From Bacteroidales bacterium (GTDB lineage Bacteria; Bacteroidota; Bacteroidia; Bacteroidales; F082): DNA of 64,000 bases. Within the stretch, counting starts at the first letter, position 1; every line of letters starts with the position of its first letter. The DNA lies in assembly GCA_023229135.1 (NCBI GenBank), contig JALNZT010000023.1, positions 3,660-67,659 of the forward strand. Direction: 5' to 3'. The translations under genes and the position numbers were made by a program. The notes below the pieces were generated by a model, which was not told where the DNA came from, did no database searches, and was given only the letters and a program-made list of their open reading frames with translations. Below, piece by piece: positions 42,951 to 51,830 of this stretch.

Positions 42951-44285
42951 CTAATCCTTAATGCAACGCACGGAGAATCCAGCCGCGCGGCTCCAGCTGC
43001 TGAGGAAGGCACCGCTGCCGAAGTTGAGGTGGCGTGTTGACGTACCATTCACAGTAGCTGACCAATAATTGCCGGATGAGCCAACATATTCGAGCGAACC
43101 ATCGCTGTAATTGCGGACGCCAGTAGCCGGCAATATAAGCGGAGAGGTAAAAGCCCCGTTTGCATCGGCGCTACTCCAACTTAGGATTTCTGCCTGCCAC
43201 TCTGCTGCTGTAGGCAGCCTGTAACCACTTGGACAGGGGTTATTGATTCCGTTTACGCCTTGCCATAGGTTATCGTTTTTCGGGCTGCGCCAATCGTAAG
43301 GTGAACTGCCTGGAATAATGAAATCTCCATGCCCGGGATTGTCGCTGCTGCTTTGCGCAGAGGTAGTAGCTGATGTTCTAATTTGATGCCCATCGGCAGC
43401 ACGACCCCACTGGTATAGGTCGCCATAAGCAAAAACATCATCACTGCTACTAGCAACCCTTGAAGCACCGAGATTGCGATCCATCCATGTTTTACCGGTA
43501 AGACTGGTTACAGATAAGGTTAAAGCCCGAACAGCACGTACGTATAAGGTGCTGCCATCCTTAGTAAAATTTGACTGATTGCCATTGCTAAAGTTCTGCA
43601 CATAAGCAGCAGCTGGTGTACCTCCACCTTCTGTAGAACTCCAATAATAGGCATTAGCAAAATCGCTGCCTCCATTTGCTGCTGCCGTGGCATTAATAGC
43701 CGCTTTATTCTGATACATTGCATCAAGCTCATCTTGTGAGGGTAAAAACCAATCGGTATAGCCGTTTAATGATAAATCTGCACAAATTTGAGCAGCAATA
43801 CCAGGCGTTTGACAAATTGCTACAATAGCATTGGTGTTTTGTAAGCCTCTACCAATGGTACTTTCTAGCGCCCCGGGAATTGAAACACCTTGGCAACCCC
43901 ATGTTGCTGATGTGCTTTGGTCGCTTACCGCACATATCAAACCACCTCCATAACCATCAAGGTAAAAGACTACACCACCTTGAAGGAAATCGCCAGTTTC
44001 TATTGGTATAGTAGCTGTTCCGTCAGAACCTGCCCATGCCGCACCATTATAATAAAAGAGTTTATTTTCATCGGTATTATAGACCATAAGACCTTCTGCA
44101 GGATTAGGAATTGCTTTGATTTGCTTATTGGTCATCCGTGGCGGCAAAAAGCCCTTATTGGTGCTTTGCACATCCAGCATAGAAGAGGCATCGGGTTCTG
44201 AGTTGTCTGAATTGATGGCTACCTGAGCCAAAAGGCTGCCTGCAGTGAGCAGTAGCACTAATAAAATTGTAGTTATTTTTTTCAT
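42951..44285 (-). CDS. Secreted protein with DUF1566-like and FISUMP domains
   Basis: A 444-residue protein with signal peptide about 1-20. M-L-D-V-Q-S-T-N-K-G-F-L-P-P-R-M-T (about 36-52) is the stretch found at the start of Bacteroidota tail-spike- and adhesin-like proteins. It is followed by a DUF1566/Lcl-like domain (about 95-250, G-Y-T-D-W-F-L-P-S-Q-D-E-L) and a Fibrobacter major paralogous (FISUMP) domain (about 260-444, W-M-D-R-N-L-G-A and C-P-S-G-Y-R-L-P-T-A-A-E-W ending in V-R-C-I-K-D). Both are C-type-lectin-like folds. It is likely an extracellular adhesin; no T9SS C-terminal domain is visible. Confidence 0.8.
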   Translation of the reverse strand: MKKITTILLVLLLTAGSLLAQVAINSDNSEPDASSMLDVQSTNKGFLPPRMTNKQIKAIPNPAEGLMVYNTDENKLFYYNGAAWAGSDGTATIPIETGDFLQGGVVFYLDGYGGGLICAVSDQSTSATWGCQGVSIPGALESTIGRGLQNTNAIVAICQTPGIAAQICADLSLNGYTDWFLPSQDELDAMYQNKAAINATAAANGGSDFANAYYWSSTEGGGTPAAAYVQNFSNGNQSNFTKDGSTLYVRAVRALTLSVTSLTGKTWMDRNLGASRVASSSDDVFAYGDLYQWGRAADGHQIRTSATTSAQSSSDNPGHGDFIIPGSSPYDWRSPKNDNLWQGVNGINNPCPSGYRLPTAAEWQAEILSWSSADANGAFTSPLILPATGVRNYSDGSLEYVGSSGNYWSATVNGTSTRHLNFGSGAFLSSWSRAAGFSVRCIKD

Positions 44286-44300
44286 GGTAAAAAGATTTAT

Positions 44301-44380
44301 TTTAATTCAAAAATTCAATGGATTCAAAGATTCAATCCCGAATCGGCGAGCCTCTCGGGACTTGCAGGGTTCAAGGGTTT
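44301..44380. repeat. TTCAAAGATTCAA repeat with GC hairpin
   Basis: ATTCAAAAATTCAATGG and GATTCAAAGATTCAA are the reverse-strand version of the 9-bp family at 13.6 and 34 kb. They are followed by TCCCGA...TCGGGA (6-bp stem). Confidence 0.5.
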
Positions 44381-44655
44381 TTAAAATTAATTTCCGGTTT
44401 TTCTTCCGGTTTTTGTTGTTTAAACTGATATACTTTTCGGGCGCCATAAGCTGCTCCTAAGGTGAGCATTATGCCAAGGCCGCCACCTATGGGTGCTGAA
44501 CCACCGGTTTGGTTGCCGCTATTATTAGCACCTTCGCCTGGTGGATCTGGTGGATTTTGCGCCATCAGTCCTGTCGCAGTCATAAACAGCAAGGCTGTCA
44601 ATAGTATTTTGACTGGTTTAAAAAGAGTTTTTTGATTGGCTTTATCTATTTTCAT
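44371..44655 (-). CDS. Small Gly-rich protein with PID-CTERM-like tail, second copy
   Basis: A 94-residue protein with a signal peptide (about 16-32, cleavage after LMAQ). The Pro/Asn/Gly spacer (about 34-55) is followed by A-P-I-G-G-G-L, a hydrophobic segment (G-I-M-L-T-L-G-A-A-Y-G) and A-R-K-V-Y-Q-F-K-Q-Q-K. The tail from A-P-I-G-G-G-L to K-V-Y nearly matches the 85-residue protein at 10898. It lies 43 bases downstream of a T9SS surface protein, the same gene order as at 8-11 kb. Confidence 0.72.
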   Translation of the reverse strand: MKIDKANQKTLFKPVKILLTALLFMTATGLMAQNPPDPPGEGANNSGNQTGGSAPIGGGLGIMLTLGAAYGARKVYQFKQQKPEEKPEINFKNP

Positions 44656-44698
44656 AGCACTGATTTTAAGGGTTTATATAGTATATGAATTCGTGCTT

Positions 44699-46315
44699 CT
44701 AATCTTGTAGCAGCAGCCGGGTGGTTTGCACGCCTTTGGTATGCAGCACACGTGCCAGCACGACGCCATCGGGCAGTTGGGTCATATTGAGGCGACTGGT
44801 TTGGCCGGCAGGCAATTCGGTGGCATAGAGCAGCCTGCCCATCAGGTCGAAAAGCTGTAGCTGCAGTGTGCTGCTGCCTTCCTGCTGACTTAGTGGCTGG
44901 AGTACGATTTCTTTGCGGAAGCTGTAAACCTTGATATTATTTATAGCGCTCAGGTTTTCGTCAAGCGCGGTAACATCATAAAAATGCAGCTTAAAACGGG
45001 CCGGATCATCTTCTTTGCTGCCAATAAAGCTGTAGATATTGTTATCGCTAAGGTCATGCAGCAAGTTCTCTTTCAGATCTTCAAGCACCAGCCTTTGATC
45101 GCCCAGACGGCTGAGGTCGGCAGTGAAACTTTGTTCGCCGGTTGTTCCGGCAATAAAATCCATCTGCACCACGCGGTGGCGGTCTTCGGAAAGCAAGGGC
45201 AGGTGGTTGATGCTTAGCGTGTTGTTTGCTAAAGGCTCAACCAAATACAGCTGCGGTGCTTTTTCGTCACCCATCATCTTGCTGCAGTCGTAACCATTAT
45301 CAAAGCTTTCGGTTCCGTTGCTGCCAAAGGATACCATGATTTCGTCCCAGCTCTGGTTTTGGCTCACGCGCAGCTTCACAAAATATTCATAACCCGAGCC
45401 AACCTCCTGATTCGATTTATAGAAATCCTGACTGTGATGCAGCTTGGCTGAAGTGGGGATGGTAAGCACTGGATTTGCTGCCGTAGCCCGCACAAAAAAG
45501 GCCTGACCTTTAGGGAGAATGCCTTCTGTAAGTGTGCCACCACCACCTGAAGTACGGTTACGGTAATTGTTTTGACCACCCGACTGATCCAGCACCCAGA
45601 TGCTTTTTTCCATATTGGTCATCGTCCAGTCGGTGCTGCCTCCGTTATCAAACTGGATTGCACTGGTAAAAGGGTTGCCAACCAGGTTGAAGCCCGGCGA
45701 GCCGGAGCTTGCATTATACGTTAGCGCAGGACTGCTGCTGCTATTGAGCGTGAACGCATCACCGCTGACTGTGCCTTCAAATTTGGCCGTTACCGAGTTA
45801 TCGGGCATAAGCAAAAAGCCTTCTCCGTGGTGGAGCGCCTCGTCTATGTCAATCACATACTGCCAGGCGCTTTCTGTTGGCTCACTTTCCACAAAACGCA
45901 TCAGCCAGGCAGAGGGATTAGCGTCAAAGTAGAAGTTGGCGGTGGTGGCACCGGTAGTAAGTGGCACAGAAACCATGTGCCAGTGGGGACTTGAAACCCC
46001 AACATACCTTTGAATGGTAGCTTCAGCTGTGCCGGAACCAAAAATAAGACTGCCTTCCTTATCGGCATCTGAACGCACCATAACATTGGCTGCATTAGCA
46101 GAAGTAAGCGTGCCGGAAACAGTGGTATTGCCGTAAATATCAAGCATTCCACCATCTTCAATCGTGGTATTACCGGATATTGTGAGGCTCGTACCGTCTT
46201 TTACCACCACATAAGTAGCAGGTTTGACTTTTACTTGCTGCGCCAAAACTTTTTGGCCAGGCCAGGCAATAAAAAGTGCTGCCGTTATTAATAGGAGTGT
46301 TTTTTGTTTTTTCAT
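44699..46315 (-). CDS. T9SS-exported surface protein, paralogue of the 8.3-kb protein
   Basis: A 538-residue protein with signal peptide about 1-26. A beta-solenoid-like start (T-I-E-D-G-G-M-L-D-I-Y-G-N, about 50-80) is followed by a middle domain with W-H-M-V-S-V-P, N-L-V-G-N-P-F-T-S and G-Q-A-F-F-V-R-A. Then A-R-F-K-L-H-F-Y-D-V-T-A-L-D-E and N-N-I-K-V-Y-S-F, and the type A sorting domain (about 455-538). The middle and tail line up with the second half of the 841-residue protein at 8347-10872. Confidence 0.82.
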   Translation of the reverse strand: MKKQKTLLLITAALFIAWPGQKVLAQQVKVKPATYVVVKDGTSLTISGNTTIEDGGMLDIYGNTTVSGTLTSANAANVMVRSDADKEGSLIFGSGTAEATIQRYVGVSSPHWHMVSVPLTTGATTANFYFDANPSAWLMRFVESEPTESAWQYVIDIDEALHHGEGFLLMPDNSVTAKFEGTVSGDAFTLNSSSSPALTYNASSGSPGFNLVGNPFTSAIQFDNGGSTDWTMTNMEKSIWVLDQSGGQNNYRNRTSGGGGTLTEGILPKGQAFFVRATAANPVLTIPTSAKLHHSQDFYKSNQEVGSGYEYFVKLRVSQNQSWDEIMVSFGSNGTESFDNGYDCSKMMGDEKAPQLYLVEPLANNTLSINHLPLLSEDRHRVVQMDFIAGTTGEQSFTADLSRLGDQRLVLEDLKENLLHDLSDNNIYSFIGSKEDDPARFKLHFYDVTALDENLSAINNIKVYSFRKEIVLQPLSQQEGSSTLQLQLFDLMGRLLYATELPAGQTSRLNMTQLPDGVVLARVLHTKGVQTTRLLLQD

Positions 46316-46698
46316 TGCTTTAAAGTATTGTTAAAAATCAGTTAGTTTATGTTGATTTGATTTATACAGGACTATCAACTTCAGCCTGTTTTTCTTGCAA
46401 TTGTGAATAACAATTTGCACAATTGCCTACCCAAAACAAGTGGTTTTATTAAAAATCTTGCTAATCTTTCTTTGTAAAGTAAAAAATTTGTACTTTTAGC
46501 GGATATAAATACAATTATCATCACAACGCATGAAAACTCTATCACAGGCACTAACAGTTGTCAGGAAAAGAATTTTAATCAATTAGTTAGTATCGGGTAG
46601 TTGTTCTGACAAATTTATAATACAATTTTTGTGATATATGCAACTCTCAATTGTATTTCAGTAATAGGAGAGTTGTTTTAATCGTAAGACGGACAAAA
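46316..46698. other. Divergent intergenic region with inverted repeat
   Basis: It separates the surface-protein operon (minus) from the XRE gene (plus). GCAATTGTG (46397-46405) and CACAATTGC (46418-46426) form a 9-bp perfect inverted repeat that could be the XRE operator. No gene is recognised. Confidence 0.45.
46397..46426. promoter_or_regulatory. 9-bp inverted repeat, possible operator
   Basis: GCAATTGTG/CACAATTGC with a 12-base centre, upstream of both divergent genes. An operator role is inferred from position only. Confidence 0.35.
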
Positions 46699-47070
46699 AT
46701 GAATCCACTAAACGTATATATAAACATTAAAAGCTTTAGGGAACTAAGGAAAATAACACGCGAAGATATTTCGGCACAGCTTGGCATGTCAGTAAGCGGC
46801 TATGGAAAAATAGAACGAGGAGAAGTGGATATTTCGCTGAGCAAACTCGTTGCAATAGCTGATATACTTCAGGTTGAACTGTCAATCCTGATTAATTTTG
46901 AAATCAGTGAGGCGTTTCAGTTTATTTTAGAACACACCTCTATGATTCAGTCGCCTGAACCGCGTGAAGACACGCTTAATATGTACAGAAGCCAGCTACA
47001 CGAAAAATACTTATTAATGCTGGAGAAAGAAATTGAGCGTTTGAGCAAAAAACTAAAAGAAGGCCAATAA
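46699..47070 (+). CDS. XRE-family HTH regulator
   Basis: A 123-residue protein from ATG 46699; the frame extends 16 codons upstream but MNPLNVY starts at the domain edge. The N-terminal HTH (about 10-65) has R-E-D-I-S-A-Q-L-G-M-S-V-S-G-Y-G-K-I-E-R-G and L-S-K-L-V-A-I-A-D-I-L-Q-V. A helical C-terminus follows with a short coiled-coil (E-I-E-R-L-S-K-K-L). It faces away from the T9SS surface-protein operon and could control it or itself. Confidence 0.85.
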   Translation: MNPLNVYINIKSFRELRKITREDISAQLGMSVSGYGKIERGEVDISLSKLVAIADILQVELSILINFEISEAFQFILEHTSMIQSPEPREDTLNMYRSQLHEKYLLMLEKEIERLSKKLKEGQ

Positions 47071-47414
47071 TTTATCACTGTTTATTTCAAAGAATAAACT
47101 TGATTTAACAAGCTATGAAGCAGCATGTTGAGACGTTACGAAATACCATAATTGAAATTCAAAAAACGTATTGAAGTCGTTGGTATTGTGCTCTGGTTCT
47201 TTTCACTCCCTCCGTCACATACCAAGGCCCGTAATTTCGGCAAAAGCATCCTGTGAAGCATGGGTTCTGAGGAAGAAATCACCCAGCAGTCAGAAACTGT
47301 ATATGCACGAAATGAAAGCTTGATCTCTTTTGATTAGACAATCGTTCCCGGCTTTCAGAATGAGACAATAAAGATCGGAATAAGACGAAAAGGCACAGAC
47401 TCCTGCTCTCTTTT
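47071..47414. other. 344-base intergenic region, nothing recognised
   Basis: No gene, promoter box or stable hairpin was found in it. Confidence 0.4.
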
Positions 47415-48152
47415 CTAAAACATCACAGCCCGTGTGGCTACAGCATCTTCAAGCAGAAACTCATAAAAGTAGCCCGAACCTAAATCTTTGTTCAGCACCA
47501 GGGTTCCTTCAAAAATGACGATATCTCCAACGGGAATAATATCTTGGGTGGTTACCGTGAGATCGAAATACTTGCCATAGGTTGTGCCGTCCTGGATGTG
47601 CGCCCAGTTTTTACCCATTATTCCAGCGTTAAACTTAGTGACTTCGCCGGTAACTTTCACGCGTTTATTGCTATATTTCTCCGCGTTTTCAAATAGCTCG
47701 GCCAGTTGTATAGCACCATCCCTGGCTTCTACTTTGATTTCCTTTTTGTCAGTTTTGGGGCGTCCTTGGTGTGGTGTGGCTTCTTGCGGTTGAGCTTGCT
47801 GCATATTGCCAAGTGTGGGTGTAGCAGCGGGAATTGGCAATCTGCTGACGTTGTCAACAAACAGCACGAGATCAAAAGTACGGTCTAAGTCACGGCTATA
47901 AAAGTCGGCCATCTCCATGGATTGGGTAAAATGCAGTTCGTCTCCTTTTCGGGCATCCATGATGGGTACAGCGATCCAAAATTGCTGATTGCCTTCTGAA
48001 ACATTCAGGTAAGAATAGGCATTGGCCTGAACCACCTCGCTTACTTCTACCGTTCGGTTGGCCGGGTCAACAGCATAGCTAACCTTGTTTGTTCCTGATT
48101 CACAAGCGCTTAATATTATTAAACTAATAAACAAAAGGAATAAATTTCTCAT
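47415..48152 (-). CDS. Lipoprotein with OB-fold-like C-terminal domain
   Basis: A 245-residue protein with lipobox L-S-A-C (Cys17). The middle contains a Pro/Gln-rich linker (about 110-135). The C-terminal part (about 145-245: Y-S-N-K-R-V-K-V-T-G-E-V-T-K-F, W-A-H-I-Q-D-G-T) resembles OB-fold lipoproteins found with multihaem cytochrome clusters. It lies downstream of the cytochrome genes on the same strand but behind a terminator, with its own TAATTTTG box. The role is unknown. Confidence 0.7.
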   Translation of the reverse strand: MRNLFLLFISLIILSACESGTNKVSYAVDPANRTVEVSEVVQANAYSYLNVSEGNQQFWIAVPIMDARKGDELHFTQSMEMADFYSRDLDRTFDLVLFVDNVSRLPIPAATPTLGNMQQAQPQEATPHQGRPKTDKKEIKVEARDGAIQLAELFENAEKYSNKRVKVTGEVTKFNAGIMGKNWAHIQDGTTYGKYFDLTVTTQDIIPVGDIVIFEGTLVLNKDLGSGYFYEFLLEDAVATRAVMF

Positions 48153-48175
48153 CTTTTATTGGATTTGTTAGGTGT

Positions 48176-48183
48176 CAAAATTA
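48176..48183 (-). promoter_or_regulatory. Bacteroidota -7 box (TAATTTTG) for the OB-fold lipoprotein
   Basis: Minus-strand TAATTTTG, 24 bases before the start codon. Confidence 0.5.
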
Positions 48184-48268
48184 ACTTAAAAATTTACAAT
48201 AATTTTCCTGCTCTACAAACAGAAATTCTCTACAAAATGTTCGTGAGTTTTACAGTTAAAAAAAATAA

Positions 48269-48291
48269 TGCTGTCTTTATTATTGACAGCA
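48269..48291 (-). terminator. Terminator after the cytochrome b gene
   Basis: TGCTGTC/GACAGCA stem with a 9-base loop. On the minus strand it runs into a long T tract, 37 bases past the stop at 48328. Confidence 0.75.
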
Positions 48292-48327
48292 CTATTTCAC
48301 CTTTCACTATTTATTGAAAAAAACAAC

Positions 48328-48945
48328 TCAATGCGGTTCGTGATAACCATTCATCATACTTTTAAAATTACTTATCGGACTGCTTCCCATGGTTGAAAAA
48401 TACACATGAATCACCAGGAACATCGAAAGCATAAAGCCCACGATAGTATGCAATATTGCTGTTAAGAAAATACCGGAACTCTGAAACACTTTTTCAATAA
48501 TAAACTCCGGGAACATCAGCGCCAGGCCAGTGATGATGATGACAGGGATTAGTCCGTACATAGTAATCAGGTAGGTAACTTTTTGTAAGGGGTTAAACTT
48601 CCTGGATTTGGTCACTGGAAAAGGCGATGGACGTTTTTTAAATACGCCAAACAGGTAATATTCCATCTGAAGGATAAGTTCTTTATAGAGTCCGGATAAT
48701 TTCAACTGGTAGAAACTGCCATTTTTTGTAGAGAAATTTCCTGCCAGAAAAATAAGGTAGTTAAAACTTAAAATCAGTCCGGCAATATTATGAAACTGCA
48801 CAGCAAGGTCAAAACGGATAAGCGGCAGGTCGGGGTTTGAATATTGCATACTAAGGCCGGTAGCCAGCAGCACCAAAAATAAAAGCGCATTAATTCCGTG
48901 CCAGATGCGTAACCAGATAGGATATAAATAGATGCGTTCAGCCAT
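48328..48945 (-). CDS. Membrane cytochrome b (b561/DUF4405-like)
   Basis: A 205-residue protein with four membrane helices (about 12-32, 50-68, 122-143 and 160-185). Histidines in R-I-W-H-G-I-N, V-Q-F-H-N-I-A-G, I-L-H-T-I-V-G-F and L-V-I-H-V-Y-F are placed for two b haems. It starts 3 bases past the stop of the heptahaem cytochrome, so the pair likely forms a quinol-oxidising module that passes electrons to periplasmic haems. Confidence 0.85.
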   Translation of the reverse strand: MAERIYLYPIWLRIWHGINALLFLVLLATGLSMQYSNPDLPLIRFDLAVQFHNIAGLILSFNYLIFLAGNFSTKNGSFYQLKLSGLYKELILQMEYYLFGVFKKRPSPFPVTKSRKFNPLQKVTYLITMYGLIPVIIITGLALMFPEFIIEKVFQSSGIFLTAILHTIVGFMLSMFLVIHVYFSTMGSSPISNFKSMMNGYHEPH

Positions 48946-48948
48946 GGA

Positions 48949-49905
48949 TCAACGGTTTTTAAAACGGAAATAAACATGAATTGCAATCGCCAACAAGGCA
49001 AAGCCAAATAGCACAATACTTAAAATATTGAAGATATAGTTGCGATTAGCACCGATTACATAGGAATTATTAAGGATAACGGCATTGAGAAAACCATCCT
49101 GCCGTGCTTCCAGATTTTGATATTTATAAAGTGAAGCCATCAACATTGTATTTGACGAATGGCAGTCCACACATTTTTTCACAGCAAGTTCTTTTTCTAA
49201 AATTTGATGTGCCACCCACATGGTGTCTTGCTGCGAGGTGTGGCATTCAATACAGCGCACTGATTTGAGGTGTAGGTTATAACTTGGAATAAAGTTATGC
49301 ACCTTAGCCAGATCAGGCCTAATACTGTCGCTCACTAACTGAAACTTCACTGGATCATTATGACAGTTAATACAAGCGTTGTTGTGTGTTTGAACGATTT
49401 CTGAAATCTTAAATTCGCTACGTGTCATCGCTTTATATGAATGCGGATCATGGCACATCCAGCAACTAAAGCTTTCGTCGTTTCTGGTAGCATGAACACT
49501 TTTCGAAAACTCTTCCTCTATCAGCTCAAAATGGTATTGGGCATAAGTGTCATCACCTCCGTGGCAATCCAAGCAAGTGTACATCGGTTCCAGCCGCGCT
49601 TCTCCCGGGTGAGGAAAACTTTCATATTCTGGCGAATGGCAATCGGTACAGGCGAAATGTCGATGAACGCCCTGATGAAAGGCTGTTGAATCCAGAATAA
49701 AATTAGGATTCATTGCTTTGCGCTCTATATTACCTGTCCAATCATTTTCGTAAGTATAAATTTGTTTGGTGTGGCATTCAAAACACGTTTGATTGCTCTC
49801 GAGGCTAGCCGGTTCTCCTTCCATTTCCACCAACAGTTGTGCACTGGCATAGCTGGAAAACAGCAGAAGCAAAAGCAGCATAACCGATATTCTTATCCTT
49901 GGCAT
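48949..49905 (-). CDS. Heptahaem c-type cytochrome with C-terminal membrane anchor
   Basis: A 318-residue protein with signal peptide about 1-22. Seven CxxCH motifs: C-F-E-C-H, C-T-D-C-H, C-L-D-C-H, C-W-M-C-H, C-I-N-C-H, C-I-E-C-H and C-V-D-C-H. A membrane helix at about 292-312 is followed by R-F-K-N-R. It resembles NapC/NrfH-like or tetrathionate/thiosulfate reductase-associated multihaem carriers. It is coupled to the cytochrome b gene. The terminal acceptor is not encoded nearby. Confidence 0.85.
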   Translation of the reverse strand: MPRIRISVMLLLLLLFSSYASAQLLVEMEGEPASLESNQTCFECHTKQIYTYENDWTGNIERKAMNPNFILDSTAFHQGVHRHFACTDCHSPEYESFPHPGEARLEPMYTCLDCHGGDDTYAQYHFELIEEEFSKSVHATRNDESFSCWMCHDPHSYKAMTRSEFKISEIVQTHNNACINCHNDPVKFQLVSDSIRPDLAKVHNFIPSYNLHLKSVRCIECHTSQQDTMWVAHQILEKELAVKKCVDCHSSNTMLMASLYKYQNLEARQDGFLNAVILNNSYVIGANRNYIFNILSIVLFGFALLAIAIHVYFRFKNR

Positions 49906-49925
49906 GGGATGCGTAGTTTGGGAAA

Positions 49926-49973
49926 AGGTTTGCCCTGTTGAAATGCTTGTCAGTACTCCAACAAGGCAAACCT
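49926..49973 (-). terminator. Terminator between cytochrome operons
   Basis: 15-bp stem AGGTTTGCC...GGCAAACCT with one mismatch and an 18-base loop. On the minus strand it is followed by TTTT, between the monohaem cytochrome (stop 49997) and the heptahaem gene. Confidence 0.7.
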
Positions 49974-49996
49974 CTTTTAAAAATTAAATTTAGAGA

Positions 49997-50416
49997 TTAC
50001 TCTTTCAGTGAGCGTACGTAATTAATTACAGCCCAGCGTTCTTCATCGTCCACGATTTTACTTTCGTAGTTAGGCATATCATCGCGGCCCATGATGGACA
50101 TATAATACAACTCACCATCAGTTACTGAATTCTGCCAGGCTGCATCAGCAAAATTACCTGGATCAGTATCTAAGTTTCTGGCTTTGGGGCCATCACCTTT
50201 TCCTTCGTTTCCATGGCATGAACGACAATGCTTGGCGTATAATTGTTTGCCGTATTTTTCCAAGGAAGCATCTCCTTTGTAAGTATTTTCCATTGTTTTA
50301 TACTCTGCCGGAATTTCCCAGGGGCCGCCTTTTTTCTTTTCCTGAGGTACAGTAAAAGCTAACAATGCAAAAGCACCGATAACGATTGTTGCTAAAATTA
50401 TGATTCTGTTTTTCAT
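49997..50416 (-). CDS. Monohaem cytochrome c
   Basis: A 139-residue protein with signal peptide about 1-22. C-R-S-C-H-G at about 67 is followed by a helical cytochrome c fold with the Met ligand likely in I-M-G-R-D-D-M-P-N-Y and a C-terminal A-V-I-N-Y-V-R-S-L. It is a soluble periplasmic electron carrier. It lies 43 bases after the DUF5777 gene on the same strand. Confidence 0.88.
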   Translation of the reverse strand: MKNRIIILATIVIGAFALLAFTVPQEKKKGGPWEIPAEYKTMENTYKGDASLEKYGKQLYAKHCRSCHGNEGKGDGPKARNLDTDPGNFADAAWQNSVTDGELYYMSIMGRDDMPNYESKIVDDEERWAVINYVRSLKE

Positions 50417-50459
50417 GGATATAGTTTTAAATTATTAAATAGTTAAGTATTGATTTTCT

Positions 50460-51329
50460 TTAAAAACTCCACATTCGGGTTATTGAGAAGCCGAGCATCA
50501 TCTCGCCATCCATCCAATCATTCTGGTTAAACATGGCGTTATGTTGTGGAATAATGCCATTGGCAGTTGAGACATAAATATGGAAAGCATGTGTGCTTGT
50601 TCTGATTTCCCAACCTACTCCTAAATTAGGCTTGGAAGGGTTGGTAAAACCGCGGTGCTCTGCAATTCCTTTTATCTTTAGCGGTACATCATACTGAAAT
50701 AAGATTGACGATTGTGGTGAAAATTGCGCCCGGCCATTGATGCCAATCGAAATCTTGTCATGATCAATCAGTGAATCTGTTTTATTGTAATGCGTAAAGC
50801 TGGTGTTGATTTGCAATGAAAGCCAGTCGTTCACTTTTCGACCAACGATTAGCTGGCTAAAATACGAGAAACGATCAGCTCCTTTGTAATCTTTTCCAAA
50901 GACGTCTTTATTTCTGCCATCAATACCCATATTAACATAAACGGCCACTGCCACCGGAATAGTATTAAGCCGGGTTTGCTCAAGGAGGGTATATTTTGCC
51001 GAAAAATCACTGTACATATTTAAACGTGTGATACCATATCCTACCTGAAGGTTTTTTATAAGGCTGTAATTCAATCCCATACGGATATTGGCGCCTGGTG
51101 CATAGAGACCAAAAAGGTCGCTAAAGCCATTGTCCATATTACCAAATTTGTGCTGAATAATGTATTCAAGTGTTTTGGCTGAAGGAATAACCGTGGTTTG
51201 GTTATCGATCAGATATCCACTTTCAAAGGGTGCAAAAACAGGTTTGTCTTTGGGTTTGCTTTCTTCATTTTGGCTATAAGTCAAGCCGGTAAAGCTCAGT
51301 ACGATCAATATTGTTATAAATCTTTTCAT
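50460..51329 (-). CDS. DUF5777 outer-membrane beta-barrel protein
   Basis: A 289-residue protein with signal peptide about 1-19. F-E-S-G-Y-L-I-D-N-Q-T and L-E-Y-I-I-Q-H-K-F-G (about 38-66) are hallmarks of DUF5777 barrels that accompany cytochrome c genes in Bacteroidota. Strands continue to a C-terminal F-S-I-T-R-M-W-S-F. It may serve as the outer-membrane part of extracellular electron exchange, but evidence is contextual. Confidence 0.85.
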   Translation of the reverse strand: MKRFITILIVLSFTGLTYSQNEESKPKDKPVFAPFESGYLIDNQTTVIPSAKTLEYIIQHKFGNMDNGFSDLFGLYAPGANIRMGLNYSLIKNLQVGYGITRLNMYSDFSAKYTLLEQTRLNTIPVAVAVYVNMGIDGRNKDVFGKDYKGADRFSYFSQLIVGRKVNDWLSLQINTSFTHYNKTDSLIDHDKISIGINGRAQFSPQSSILFQYDVPLKIKGIAEHRGFTNPSKPNLGVGWEIRTSTHAFHIYVSTANGIIPQHNAMFNQNDWMDGEMMLGFSITRMWSF

Positions 51330-51347
51330 TGATAATCTCTTTAAAGG

Positions 51348-51740
51348 TTAATTATTCTGAGCACCTTGTTTGATCCAGCCCAGGATAATATTGGCTTCAT
51401 TTTGGCTATATTTTTTCCAGGCGTGCGTTTCAGATTGCGGATGGGCAAACCAATAAATAGCACTTGATTCAGGATCGTTAGTGTTTATCAGTGCAGGAAC
51501 TATTGCTCTATAGGCCTTGTCAGGAGTAAGGTCAGGTGCGGTGGCACCTGTTGAGTGGCAGGCCGTGCATTTACTTCCTTCCGAAAAGATTGGTGCAATA
51601 GTGACTTTGAAGGAGATGGTATCTGTTGGGTCAATTGGATCAGGCTCAGGCATTTCAATAAAGTCGTAGTTACAAGACGATGCCATTGCCATCAGCATGA
51701 TAACAAACAAACTTTGCTTTAAAAATCGCATTTTTGACAT
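51348..51740 (-). CDS. Cytochrome c-type lipoprotein
   Basis: A 130-residue protein with lipobox A-S-S-C (about 23; ATG 51731 is an alternative start). One C-T-A-C-H-S haem motif (about 69) lies after a Pro/Asp-rich linker. It is followed by D-K-A-Y-R-A-I-V and W-K-K-Y-S-Q-N-E-A, usual in monohaem planctomycete/Bacteroidota cytochromes. It is upstream of DUF5777 by 18 bases. Confidence 0.82.
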   Translation of the reverse strand: MSKMRFLKQSLFVIMLMAMASSCNYDFIEMPEPDPIDPTDTISFKVTIAPIFSEGSKCTACHSTGATAPDLTPDKAYRAIVPALINTNDPESSAIYWFAHPQSETHAWKKYSQNEANIILGWIKQGAQNN

Positions 51741-51781
51741 AGAATTAATTTTTTTAAAGGCATTATATTTATCAAAAATAA

Positions 51782-51807
51782 TGAGGCTTCAATCCCTTAA
51801 AGCCTCA
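51782..51807 (-). terminator. Terminator after the hexahaem lipoprotein gene
   Basis: TGAGGCTT/AAGCCTCA perfect 8-bp stem, 10-base loop, 24 bases past the stop at 51831. Minus-strand T run is short. Confidence 0.6.
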
Positions 51808-51830
51808 CTATTTTAATTTTCTTTCAGCTG

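Noticed and set aside
44330..44380. tRNA or attachment site
   Set aside because: The TTCAAGG and TCCCGA segments are part of the repeat family; no full tRNA fold.
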